The notes under the pieces are model-generated. The model did no database searches. It was not told the origin of the DNA and worked only from the letters and a program-made list of their open reading frames with translations. The translations under genes and the position numbers were made by a program. Source: Rhodospirillaceae bacterium UBA6608 (GTDB lineage Bacteria; Pseudomonadota; Alphaproteobacteria; Rhodospirillales_A; Casp-alpha2). From it: a stretch of DNA of 10,203 nucleotides. The stretch spans positions 1-10,203 of the forward strand of contig DJHY01000288.1 in the NCBI GenBank assembly GCA_002433335.1, written 5' to 3'. Position 1 is the first letter of the stretch; every line of letters begins with the position of its first letter. Positions 1-6,195 of the stretch are shown piece by piece.

Positions 1-341
1 TATGAGCCCGAATAACCGAACTCATCCTGCATGTATTTGCCGATGTTGGTTTCCGCCCAGCCGGGTTCGATGCCGTTCTTGACCTGCGCGACCATATCGT
101 TCCACCAGGCGTAATCGACGACGCGACCGACCATGTCTTCGCGCACGGTTCCGATTGCGGTCCGGGCCAAGTGATTTGAATTGTCTACGGCCTGCGCGTT
201 TTCTCTGTCCGCCGCCAGGCTGACGAAATACAGAACCGCACCAAGCGCGATCCCGAAAAAGAGCGCGGAAAAGACGATCGGCTGCCAAAGATAAATGGGC
301 CAATCGAGAGCGGGAGAGTACGGGTCCTTGGATTTGGGCAT
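1..341 (-). CDS. CHASE4-type membrane sensor protein, N-terminal part (runs off left edge)
   Basis: Seen: an open frame starts at the ATG at 341 (minus) and stays open for 113 codons to the window edge. After a short polar N-terminus there is one hydrophobic segment at about residues 19-43 (PIVFSALFFGIALGAVLYFV core). An extracytoplasmic stretch follows with DYAWWNDMV at about 76-84 and NIGKYMQDEFGYSG near the edge. Known: CHASE4 domains are periplasmic sensor domains that start with a D-x-x-x-W-[WD]-[ND]-D pattern and sit N-terminal to GGDEF/EAL or histidine kinase modules. Inference: this is the sensory end of a diguanylate cyclase/phosphodiesterase or histidine kinase; the output domain lies outside the window. 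AGGTG lies a few bases before the ATG. A promoter-like pair sits about 55-80 bp upstream. Confidence 0.75.
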   Translation of the reverse strand, partial: MPKSKDPYSPALDWPIYLWQPIVFSALFFGIALGAVLYFVSLAADRENAQAVDNSNHLARTAIGTVREDMVGRVVDYAWWNDMVAQVKNGIEPGWAETNIGKYMQDEFGYSGS

Positions 342-395
342 GACACCTGCTATCCGCGTCCCCTCCCCCGAGGATCAGTGGAAAATCGAGACCGG

Positions 396-423
396 ATTGT
401 ACGTCATGACAACCGCGGTTCAA
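396..423 (-). promoter_or_regulatory. Putative sigma-70-type promoter of the CHASE4 gene with internal palindrome
   Basis: On the minus strand TTGAAC (423-418) is followed after 16 bp by TACAAT (401-396), a fair -35/-10 pair pointing at the CHASE4 gene. The spacer holds a perfect 10-bp palindrome, AACCGCGGTT (411-420), which could be an operator. This is a match by eye only. Confidence 0.35.
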
Positions 424-461
424 CATTCATATTATCGAATGAGACATTAATTTCGCGCTGC

Positions 462-692
462 TTAAGCCGCCGATACAAGTTCCCCCTGAAAATCGATGAC
501 ACCCGCCTCGCCCTTGAAATCAGGGGCCCAGCTAAGCAGAACCCGGGCGCGGTCCCGCGCCACCAGGGTCAAACGATCCCGCGAGGCGCTCCAGTAGAAT
601 TCCACATGGGCCTGATGGGCGAGATGAGCCGGCGTAACCAGATAACAATCAGGAACGTCGCGCGAGGCGTAGACCAGCAATTGCTGTTTCAT
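462..692 (-). CDS. Small hypothetical protein, 76 residues
   Basis: I do not recognise a family. The start at 692 is chosen because AGGAGAG lies about 8 bp upstream and the protein then begins MKQQLLVYASRDVP; an upstream in-frame ATG at 794 would add 34 residues with no ribosome binding site and unlikely composition. The product is soluble-looking, has no signal peptide or membrane segment, and alternates short hydrophobic and charged stretches (VYASRDVPDCYLV, DRLTLVARDRARVLLSW), which suggests a small beta-rich fold. It lies between the 250-residue unknown gene (185 bp upstream, same strand) and the CHASE4 gene (120 bp downstream, same strand), so co-transcription is possible but not shown. 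Confidence 0.6.
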   Translation of the reverse strand: MKQQLLVYASRDVPDCYLVTPAHLAHQAHVEFYWSASRDRLTLVARDRARVLLSWAPDFKGEAGVIDFQGELVSAA

Positions 693-826
693 GCGAAGGT
701 CTCTCCTAATCTTCCTTAGCGGATGTTTTTGAAGGAGGACGTGTATGTCCGCTTCCGTTGTCGCAAACGACGGAACGGCTGGCCATTCACCCAAAGTATG
801 GGCAGGCGCACAAAAACGTATGCCAA

Positions 827-845
827 CGGCGCCACATCGGCGCCG
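827..845 (-). terminator. Candidate terminator after the 250-residue unknown gene
   Basis: A perfect 7-bp inverted repeat, CGGCGCC and GGCGCCG with a 5-nt loop, lies 33 bp past the stop codon of the minus-strand gene. On that strand a TTTTT run follows, but about 10 nt after the stem rather than directly, so it may be a weak terminator or only a 3' stabilising hairpin. Confidence 0.35.
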
Positions 846-877
846 GGCTATATCGTTGGTTATAAGTCTTTGGAAAC

Positions 878-1630
878 TTAGTGGGTTTGGCCGTATTCGA
901 CGCCTTGCGCCACGATCCAGCGAAGTTCTTCCTTCATCAGATCGACATGGCGCGAAGACTCGGCGCGCAACAGAGCCTGAATGATCGCCGTCTGCACCGG
1001 CGAGGGCATCTGATGGAAGTTTTCCAGCATCAAGAATTTGACGCTCGGCCGCACGGTCTCCGACATCAACAAGCTGATGACCAGTTTCTTGCGGATGTCG
1101 TTCCGCATGTTCCCGGCTTCGGTCAGTTGGAAGAATTCCTGCACGAACTGGCGGGGCGACACGCTGCCGTCCATCAGGTTGTGCAGGTTCTGACGCAGGG
1201 CCAGGGTGTATTCAGCCCGGGTACGGACGATGAAGCGCGAGGTTTCGCGCCGCAGCTTGGCAATCGCGTTGGGGTCGAAAGCGCTTTCGGTAATCAGGGA
1301 CACCGCGTCCTTGACCGCTTCGTGCTTCGACAGATCGCCGACAATTTCGAACATGCCGGTAATCAGCGGCGTCTTGCGCCCCATCGGGGACAGACGCGCC
1401 GCGGCGGCAAGCGCCATCGGGGCTTCCGGGTCGCGCGCCGACACCAGGGCCAGCGGCAGCGGATCATCCAGACCGCCCAGATTGATGGATGAATTCAGGA
1501 AATTCTCAGGGGCCAGAAACTTGTCGTTGTCGCTCGGAACGATCAGCGGCTCGCCCTTTTTGTACCGGGTTTTGATATCCAGCGCGGTTTTGACGCCTTC
1601 TTCCGTCAGCCCGAACAATTTGTCGCTCAT
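878..1630 (-). CDS. Conserved-looking hypothetical protein, 250 residues
   Basis: I do not recognise the family. The start MSDKLFGLTEEG at 1630 is preferred over an in-frame ATG at 1672, because GAGGGT lies just upstream of 1630 and the 14-residue extension looks non-coding. No signal peptide or transmembrane segment is visible. The first 120 residues carry a Pro/Gly-rich part (GEPLIVPSDNDKFLAPENF, then GGLDDPLPLALVSARDPEAP). The rest reads as a series of amphipathic helices (AIAKLRRETSRFIVRTRAEYT; NMRNDIRKKLVISLLMSE; PVQTAIIQALLRAESSRHVD), like a helical-repeat or scaffold protein. It is probably cytoplasmic. It lies 90 bp downstream of the helix-turn-helix gene on the same strand without a convincing terminator between, so the two may be one transcript. 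Real gene: high confidence; function: unknown. Confidence 0.75.
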   Translation of the reverse strand: MSDKLFGLTEEGVKTALDIKTRYKKGEPLIVPSDNDKFLAPENFLNSSINLGGLDDPLPLALVSARDPEAPMALAAAARLSPMGRKTPLITGMFEIVGDLSKHEAVKDAVSLITESAFDPNAIAKLRRETSRFIVRTRAEYTLALRQNLHNLMDGSVSPRQFVQEFFQLTEAGNMRNDIRKKLVISLLMSETVRPSVKFLMLENFHQMPSPVQTAIIQALLRAESSRHVDLMKEELRWIVAQGVEYGQTH

Positions 1631-1720
1631 TCTACCCTCGTCTACCCCAAAAGCATCCCAATGCCCCGGCACTTACATTCGCACCCGCAGCCCCCCGGCC
1701 GCCGATGCGATCCCGTTACA

Positions 1721-2188
1721 TCAGGTCGCCATAGCCTCCGCCTGTACCATATCGAAAGCACGTCCGCGTTCCGCGCCGACAAAACGGTGGTCGGCAAACA
1801 GCTTACGATCGCGCCAGCGTTGGAACAAGCGCAGACCCGCGTCCATATGCGCCTTATCGAAACCGCAGTTAAAAGCCTGTTGCTGTTGCAAATTATCCCG
1901 CGCCCGTACGGTGCGGATTTGCCCAGGTTTGGCCATCTCCGGAAAAAACGAGGCCGCCACCGTGGCTTCGGTTCCGCGACGCTCGATCAATGCATCCAAA
2001 ATCAAGGTCAGAAACGCAATCAGCCGGGCGGGCATCCGCTCCTCGCCCGAGCGCCAAGCGGCGACATCAGTCTGCGACGCCGACATGGCCATCGCCAAAT
2101 CAGCGGTCGACAGGCCCAATTCGCTCAGCCCGCGAAACACCGGATAAACATCCCTTTGTTCGGTCGTCGTTTCGGCAATGATGGTCAT
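1721..2188 (-). CDS. XRE/Cro-like helix-turn-helix protein, 155 residues
   Basis: Seen: residues about 20-65 (LSELGLSTADLAMAMSAS, then QTDVAAWRSGEERMP) have the spacing of a Cro/C1-type helix-turn-helix, with the usual W-R-S-G-E that ends the recognition helix in XRE-like proteins. The C-terminal half (GFDKAHMDAGLRLFQRWRDR) is not a family I can name; its layout, an HTH followed by a small helical domain, recalls XRE/MbcA/ParS-type antitoxins, but no toxin gene is visible next to it. The start at 2188 is supported by AGGGGTGGA about 5-13 bp upstream; an in-frame ATG at 2221 lies inside a candidate operator and is less likely. Inference: a DNA-binding regulator, perhaps autoregulated through the inverted repeat at 2206-2223. 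Confidence 0.65.
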   Translation of the reverse strand: MTIIAETTTEQRDVYPVFRGLSELGLSTADLAMAMSASQTDVAAWRSGEERMPARLIAFLTLILDALIERRGTEATVAASFFPEMAKPGQIRTVRARDNLQQQQAFNCGFDKAHMDAGLRLFQRWRDRKLFADHRFVGAERGRAFDMVQAEAMAT

Positions 2189-2205
2189 CTGTTCCACCCC
2201 TAACC

Positions 2206-2223
2206 CTGTGGTTGTCCCCACAG
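2206..2223. promoter_or_regulatory. Inverted repeat, candidate operator of the HTH gene
   Basis: CTGTGG and CCACAG form perfect 6-bp arms separated by 6 bp, centred about 26 bp before the HTH gene's start codon and about 106 bp before mak on the other strand. The position, arm size and spacing fit a dimeric XRE-type repressor site. The rest of this 132-bp divergent region is AT-rich (around 2235-2275), but I could not fix a clear -35/-10 pair in either direction. Confidence 0.4.
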
Positions 2224-2320
2224 TTCTAAGGATTGAACGGTAAAAAAGTATTAACCTCGTTTCGATTTGAACATGACGACGGTCACACGATGAGACGATT
2301 TTTTTCCCTGGGGATGGGCC

Positions 2321-3244
2321 ATGCGCTGCGGCATTGATCTAGGCGGCACGAAGATCGAGGGCATCGTTCTCGACGACCAGGGCGCGCCTCTGGCCCGCCA
2401 CCGGATCCCAGCGCCGCGCGGAGACTATCAAGCGACGCTTGCCGCCATTGACGACCTGATTGGCAAACTAGAGGCGGCAACCGCCCCGATCACCCATGTC
2501 GGCGTCGGCATTCCGGGGACGATTTCGCCCGCGACCGGCTTGGTCAAAAATGCCAATTCGACCTGGTTGATCGGACATCCTTTGGACAAGGACCTGGAAA
2601 CCACGCTGAACCGCCCCGTGCGCCTGGCCAACGACGCCGATTGCTTCACCCTGTCCGAAGCCAGCGACGGCGCCGCCGCGGGCGCGCCGGTCGTGTTCGG
2701 CGTCATCCTGGGAACCGGGGTCGGCGGCGGCATCGCCGTCAACGGACGCCTTATCGCCGGGGTTAACGCGGTGGCCGGCGAATGGGGCCACAATCCCCTG
2801 CCCTGGCCAATGGACAACGAGCGCCCGGGTCCGGCTTGCTATTGCGGCCTGAACGGCTGCATCGAGACGTTTCTGTCCGGCCCTGCGCTGGCGCGGGACC
2901 ATGGTGGCGACGACCTGAGCGCAACAGAAATCGCGGCGCGGGCGACCGCCGGCGACGCTGCCGCCGCCACAACCCTTGCCCGGTACGAAAGTCGCCTTGC
3001 CCGTGCCCTTGCCACAGTGATCAACATCGTCGACCCCAACGTGATCGTGCTGGGGGGCGGGTTGTCCAATATCGCCCGATTGTACGACGCCGTCCCGGCG
3101 CTCTGGGGCGATTGGGTCTTTTCCGACAGCGTGGCGACGCGGCTGGTCCCCGCCAGCCACGGCGATTCATCCGGAGTACGGGGAGCCGCCTGGTTGTGGA
3201 CAGCCGATGAGGTCAGCAACCGCCCGCAAGTTTCTCGAGCTTGA
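2321..3244 (+). CDS. mak: ROK-family fructokinase (Mak type)
   Basis: Role: ATP-dependent phosphorylation of a free hexose, most likely fructose to fructose-6-phosphate, in the cytoplasm. Seen: phosphate-binding DLGGTK at residues 6-11; KNANSTWL at 76-83; NDAD at 104-107 with the catalytic Asp105; LGTGVGGG at 130-137; the ROK zinc site GEWGH (His157) with CYCGLNGC (Cys173, Cys175, Cys180) and Glu182; and NIVDPNVIVLGGG late in the protein. At 307 residues it matches the length of E. coli Mak, and the conserved stretches (KNANSTWL, GEWGHNPLPW, HGDSSGVRGAAWLW) follow Mak more closely than NagK or NanK. The start is ATG 2321 with GGGGATGG just upstream. Its last 32 bp overlap the end of the convergent eipB. 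Substrate assignment is inference; a broader manno/fructokinase is possible. Confidence 0.88.
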   Translation: MRCGIDLGGTKIEGIVLDDQGAPLARHRIPAPRGDYQATLAAIDDLIGKLEAATAPITHVGVGIPGTISPATGLVKNANSTWLIGHPLDKDLETTLNRPVRLANDADCFTLSEASDGAAAGAPVVFGVILGTGVGGGIAVNGRLIAGVNAVAGEWGHNPLPWPMDNERPGPACYCGLNGCIETFLSGPALARDHGGDDLSATEIAARATAGDAAAATTLARYESRLARALATVINIVDPNVIVLGGGLSNIARLYDAVPALWGDWVFSDSVATRLVPASHGDSSGVRGAAWLWTADEVSNRPQVSRA

Positions 3245-4064
3245 CCAACGACATCCGGATCGCGAAATCGCTGAAATACTGGGTAATCCGCTCGGCGATA
3301 CCATCGGCCCGGTAGTCGACTTCCAATTCGAACGCGGGCGTGCCCTCGTTCGATTGCTGGGCGAAAAACGCCATCTGATACCGCCACACCGGCACGTCGT
3401 CGGCGAAACCGGCTTTCTTCAGCAGTTTCTGCACCGCCTTATCCCGTGTTTTCGGGCGAACGATGTAAGCGTTGGTGTCGTAAGGGTTGTCCAGGCTACC
3501 GCCATCGAACATCGGCTTGGAGAAAACCTTCTTCCCCTCCTTCGCCGCCTTCAAACTGGCCAACAAATGCGACGTCGGAAACAGGGTTTCCTTGGGTAAC
3601 GGAATCTGCACGGCTTGGTTGCCGGTAAAAGCCGCCTCGCCGCCCCGGCCGGGATCGATCCGCGCCGTGCCTTTCAGTTCTTCCGCCAGTTGCTCGTTGC
3701 GTTTGTGGGTCATGTTGAAGCCATAGTCGCGGCCGTCCTTGGACTCCCAACTGCTGGAGGTCCAATCGGTCCGGACCGGCGTTTCCTCGCCATAGACCAC
3801 GTCCATGACGATCCGGTTTTCAACGACCCAGCTTTCGCAGGCATCGGCGAAGGTATAAGCCATGATACCGCGGGCAGCCGTCGGGCCGACCCCTTCGCGG
3901 CTTTGGAACAAAGTGATCTCATACGCGGCCCGATGCGGCACCAACGTCTCTGTCTTTGCGGAGGGCGCCTCTGCGGAATTGACCGGCGCGGCGTACAGGG
4001 TAAACACACCTGCAAACACACAGGCAGCCATGCCTGTGGCGAGAATTCTTCGTATGAACGGCAT
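3213..4064 (-). CDS. eipB: EipB-family (DUF1849) cell-envelope integrity protein
   Basis: Role, from the family: EipB is a periplasmic beta-spiral protein of alphaproteobacteria needed for cell-envelope integrity in Brucella; it has no known enzymatic activity. Seen: a signal peptide (basic MPFIRR, then a hydrophobic core, cleavage probably near VNSAEA, about residue 32); LVPHRAAYEITL at 41-52; the family hallmark YTFADACESW at 70-79; and about 283 residues in all, the family's usual length. Cys76 and the very last residue, Cys283, match the conserved disulfide pair known in Brucella EipB (Cys69-Cys278), which supports the assignment. The start at 4064 gives the complete signal peptide, although the ribosome binding site is weak. 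The stop and terminal Cys codon lie inside the overlap with mak. Confidence 0.87.
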   Translation of the reverse strand: MPFIRRILATGMAACVFAGVFTLYAAPVNSAEAPSAKTETLVPHRAAYEITLFQSREGVGPTAARGIMAYTFADACESWVVENRIVMDVVYGEETPVRTDWTSSSWESKDGRDYGFNMTHKRNEQLAEELKGTARIDPGRGGEAAFTGNQAVQIPLPKETLFPTSHLLASLKAAKEGKKVFSKPMFDGGSLDNPYDTNAYIVRPKTRDKAVQKLLKKAGFADDVPVWRYQMAFFAQQSNEGTPAFELEVDYRADGIAERITQYFSDFAIRMSLVKLEKLAGGC

Positions 4065-4174
4065 TTGATTGAACGGGGCCTCGTATGCACAAACTGTGAT
4101 GTGAGACTAGGCCCGGAATGCGGCCCTGTCCATGGTCACGCGACGCATAGCATTTGGGAAAATCCTACCCAGTT

Positions 4175-4195
4175 ACCCGGCAAAAATTGCCGGGT
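4175..4195. promoter_or_regulatory. Perfect 21-bp palindrome, candidate activator/enhancer site
   Basis: Arms ACCCGGCAA and TTGCCGGGT are perfect 9-bp inverted repeats around three A residues. The centre is about 96 bp upstream of the start predicted for the sigma-54 promoter at 4254-4270, the usual distance for an enhancer-binding activator site. It is also 111 bp upstream of eipB. In general form (GC-rich arms, A-rich centre) and position it resembles the ftr sites bound by the flagellar activator FlbD in Caulobacter, from memory only; it does not match the NtrC consensus. It lacks the T-run of a terminator. Confidence 0.5.
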
Positions 4196-4253
4196 TCATC
4201 CCGTTTTCACAGCTAAGGTTTCGTTAATCATAAGGAAATCCGCCCCCGGCTGA

Positions 4254-4270
4254 TTGGCCCGGTAATTGCT
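4254..4270 (+). promoter_or_regulatory. Sigma-54 (RpoN) -24/-12 promoter
   Basis: TTGGCCCGGTAATTGCT matches the consensus YTGGCACGRNNNTTGCW at all specified positions but one (C for A). The GG (4256-4257) and GC (4268-4269) doublets have the required 10-bp spacing. The predicted start is near 4280. It points at the 171-residue gene (ATG 4525), leaving a leader of about 245 nt. Confidence 0.72.
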
Positions 4271-4330
4271 ACTAATCCTTCAGAGAAATGGATGTGGCGA
4301 AGTCCGCATGCCGACTATTTGAAGGCACCC

Positions 4331-4417
4331 ATGACGGCGATAGAACAGACCCCGATGCCCGCAACCGAGACCACCGCCTTCCCCCTCATCACCGTTGCCG
4401 CGCGCAACGACGGATGA
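4331..4417 (+). CDS. Possible small leader ORF, 28 codons
   Basis: ATG 4331 opens a frame that reads MTAIEQTPMPATETTAFPLI and ends ...RNDG at TGA 4415-4417. GAAGG lies about 6 bp upstream, an acceptable ribosome binding site. It sits about 50 nt into the predicted sigma-54 transcript and 107 bp before the 171-residue gene. It has no run of a single amino acid as in attenuation leaders. Its existence as a translated peptide is unproven; the rest of this 460-bp gap holds only the regulatory elements listed and a small hairpin (CGAACG/CGTTCG, 4487-4503) just before the next ribosome binding site. Confidence 0.28.
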   Translation: MTAIEQTPMPATETTAFPLITVAARNDG

Positions 4418-4524
4418 ACCAAGGCGACACCCCGGCCCGGGAAACAGTGCCTTCGGCATGTCAGGGTTCGACATTGTCTTTGTTCTCGAACGGATCGCGT
4501 TCGGAAGACTAAGGAGCCTTGCCC

Positions 4525-5040
4525 ATGGGAGCAGAACATCAAACGTTGTCGTATATCGACGTCAACTCGCAGCACCTGACAGCGGAGAGCCTATCCCGCG
4601 AACTGGTGCCGCTGACACCCGTCCTGCCCCCGCAGGCGACATCCTCGGATGACGAACACGCAGCGGAAGCCGCACGCCCGACCTTGTTCAGCGAACTGAC
4701 GGGTGGCCTGTCCCTGCGCCGCTTGACCCCGCGCCAAATGGCCGACGTCAGCTTGGAGCTTTATGCCTCCGGCACCATTGCGTTCGAGGAATATGAGCTG
4801 CTGGCCTTTCAGCCGGAATTACACCCCGACTACAACCTGACCATCGGCGCCCTGACAGGTGAGCTGGCGGGACCGGATAAAGCCCGCGACTTCGTCGCCC
4901 AATGGGAAGAACGGCTGAATTTCGAGCGTCGTCACAACCCCCAGAACACGCGCCTTGTCCGGCAAAGCGAACGTATCCTCAAGCTGCTGCAGACGTTGGA
5001 TGGGCCCGCCGAGACCGACGACGACCACCTAGCTGCTTAA
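4525..5040 (+). CDS. Hypothetical protein under a sigma-54 promoter, 171 residues
   Basis: I do not recognise a named family. The start is ATG 4525, with AAGGAG 8 bp upstream; a TTG at 4519 is only 2 bp from that site and is rejected. Residues 1-60 are polar and probably disordered. From about 64 the protein looks like a compact helical domain: LRRLTPRQMADVSLELYASG, then TIAFEEYELLAFQPELHPDY, then a charged amphipathic helix (FVAQWEERLNFERRHN; LVRQSERILKLLQTL). The tail is acidic (ETDDDH). There is no signal peptide or membrane segment, so it is cytoplasmic. It is the only gene clearly downstream of the promoter at 4254-4270 and ends inside a terminator, so it is probably monocistronic. Inference: a regulated accessory protein of a sigma-54 regulon, flagellar or nitrogen-related. 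Confidence 0.8.
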   Translation: MGAEHQTLSYIDVNSQHLTAESLSRELVPLTPVLPPQATSSDDEHAAEAARPTLFSELTGGLSLRRLTPRQMADVSLELYASGTIAFEEYELLAFQPELHPDYNLTIGALTGELAGPDKARDFVAQWEERLNFERRHNPQNTRLVRQSERILKLLQTLDGPAETDDDHLAA

Positions 5041-5057
5041 AAGGCGAAGGCCTTTTA
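5038..5057. terminator. Bidirectional terminator shared by two convergent genes
   Basis: TAAAAGGC-GAAG-GCCTTTTA is a perfect 8-bp stem with a 4-nt loop. Each strand reads A-run, stem, T-run, so it can stop transcription both ways. Both stop codons are inside it: TAA of the 171-residue gene at 5038-5040, and TAA of the SPOR gene at 5057-5055. Confidence 0.7.
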
Positions 5058-5981
5058 TCGAACAGTGATGAAGTGGGTCAGGCCCGGCCAATCGCGCGCA
5101 CTCAACGTGGCGTCAGCCTGTTGCACCGGCTGTAGCTTGGCAGCCACGGTCCAATCCTTCGGCGAAACCCGAATGGCCCAGCTGTCGGCGATCCCGGCCC
5201 GCTTGATCCGACGGACGGCAACCGAGCGTTCCTGGGAATTCAACGGTCCGACGACGACACGGAAAACTTCACGACCGTCCGTGCCGATCCGCCCATGCAG
5301 GACCGAAGGCGTCAGCGCCCCGTAAGTTTGCATGTGCCGTTTCGCCCGGTCGCTGGCGCGGAAACTTCCGATCACGTAATAGAACCCCGCCGTGGGCTTC
5401 GCCGAGACGGTTGCCTGCGGCTGCACCGCAGCGGTCTGAACCGTTGCATTTTCCATGGCCAGGTGCATGAAGGGACGGTCGGTTTCCTCGACCATCGGCT
5501 GCATCGCCTCAAGATCGATATTCACCTTCACCGGCTGTTCCATCAGGGCGTCGATACCAGCAGCAGGAACGGCGATCGGTTCCGGCGCCGCCGCAACCTG
5601 CGGCTCATTGGGCTCGGCGTCAGGCACAGCATCGCTGCCCGCGTTTGCAACTTGGTTCTCAATTGCCTCGAACCGAAGGCCGCCGGCGCGTCCGCCCGAC
5701 CGTTTCCAGCTTCGCGCTTCCGTCGGTTGATCCGCCTCGGCGGTCATCACGTCGGTCCGGCCATCAACGTCGTGGCAGATTGCCCCATCCGATTCAGTGA
5801 CAACGCGGTGGATCGCGCAATCCTGCTGAGTCAGAGCGGAAAGCCCGTGGTCAGTGATGGATTTTTCGGTCGTGGCGATGGAGATGATATCGATGGCCCA
5901 GGATGCAACCTGAATGGGGATCGGCAGGGCACAGCCGCTTAGCAACGTGCACGCGCCAGCTACGAACAAAGCCTTCCGCAT
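5055..5981 (-). CDS. SPOR-domain lipoprotein, 308 residues
   Basis: Role, from the domain: SPOR domains bind denuded glycan strands of septal peptidoglycan. Seen: MRKALFVAGACTLLSGC is a lipoprotein signal with lipobox LSGC (lipidated Cys17). Next comes a short conserved-looking module (SWAIDIISIATTEKSITDHG, then LSALTQQDCAIHRVV with a second Cys before HDVDG; about 27-75), then a Pro/Ala/Glu-rich linker (about 80-195). The SPOR domain lies at about 199-272 (FYYVIGSFRASDRAKRH; GREVFRVVVGPLN; AGIADSWAIRVSP). The start at 5981 is chosen because GGGGG precedes it and it puts the signal peptide at the N-terminus; an upstream ATG at 6026 would add 15 residues before it. Inference: outer-membrane-anchored protein of the division site or cell wall. 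Confidence 0.85.
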   Translation of the reverse strand: MRKALFVAGACTLLSGCALPIPIQVASWAIDIISIATTEKSITDHGLSALTQQDCAIHRVVTESDGAICHDVDGRTDVMTAEADQPTEARSWKRSGGRAGGLRFEAIENQVANAGSDAVPDAEPNEPQVAAAPEPIAVPAAGIDALMEQPVKVNIDLEAMQPMVEETDRPFMHLAMENATVQTAAVQPQATVSAKPTAGFYYVIGSFRASDRAKRHMQTYGALTPSVLHGRIGTDGREVFRVVVGPLNSQERSVAVRRIKRAGIADSWAIRVSPKDWTVAAKLQPVQQADATLSARDWPGLTHFITVR

Positions 5982-6085
5982 TTTAACCCCCAGTTGGGCA
6001 ACCGGCAGCCGCACCGGCATCCTCACCCTAAAAATGTTTACCCCGATCCGCCCCGCGCTTTCCGCCGCCGCAGGCGGAAGAGCAC

Positions 6086-6103
6086 CGAATCGGTAACGAT
6101 TCG
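6086..6103. promoter_or_regulatory. Palindrome made of two GANTC sites upstream of the SPOR gene
   Basis: CGAATCG-GTAA-CGATTCG is a perfect 7-bp inverted repeat, 105-122 bp before the SPOR gene's start. Both arms contain a GANTC site, the target of the alphaproteobacterial cell-cycle methylase CcrM. More GANTC sites lie at 6124-6128, 6175-6179 and 6217-6221. A second hairpin (TTCCGCC/GGCGGAA, 6060-6079) lies between this site and the gene. Confidence 0.4.
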
Positions 6104-6195
6104 TTCACCATACCTGACGACGCGAATCGGCGACCAGCTTTTTCTCGCCGGCTAAGTCATTTTCAGGATTAAAGGAATCAAAACGCGTTGACGCC

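Noticed and set aside
745..984. 79-codon plus-strand frame with a good AAGGAGGA site before its ATG
   Set aside because: The product is low in hydrophobic order, rich in Arg, Ser and Pro, and its last 107 bp run antisense to the 250-residue gene. The Shine-Dalgarno match alone is not enough, though it merits a glance in ribosome profiling data.
881..1492. Long plus-strand frame opposite the 250-residue gene
   Set aside because: It has a typical shadow composition (His, Arg, Gln), no ribosome binding site and no domain.
1640..1660. GCAT/ATGC mini-hairpin followed by TTTT between the HTH gene and the 250-residue gene, as a terminator
   Set aside because: A 4-bp stem is too short to support termination.
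2468..3160. Minus-strand frame opposite mak
   Set aside because: mak is certain from its ROK motifs; the opposite frame is Gly/Arg/Gln-rich without domain features.
4288..4512. 74-codon frame overlapping the 28-codon leader ORF
   Set aside because: Composition is His/Arg/Asp-rich and shadow-like, with a poor ribosome binding site.
4519..4524. TTG start two codons before ATG 4525
   Set aside because: It is only 2 bp from AAGGAG, too close for initiation; the ATG has ideal spacing.
6060..6079. TTCCGCC/GGCGGAA hairpin upstream of the SPOR gene as a terminator
   Set aside because: No T-run follows on either strand and it lies in the gene's own upstream region.
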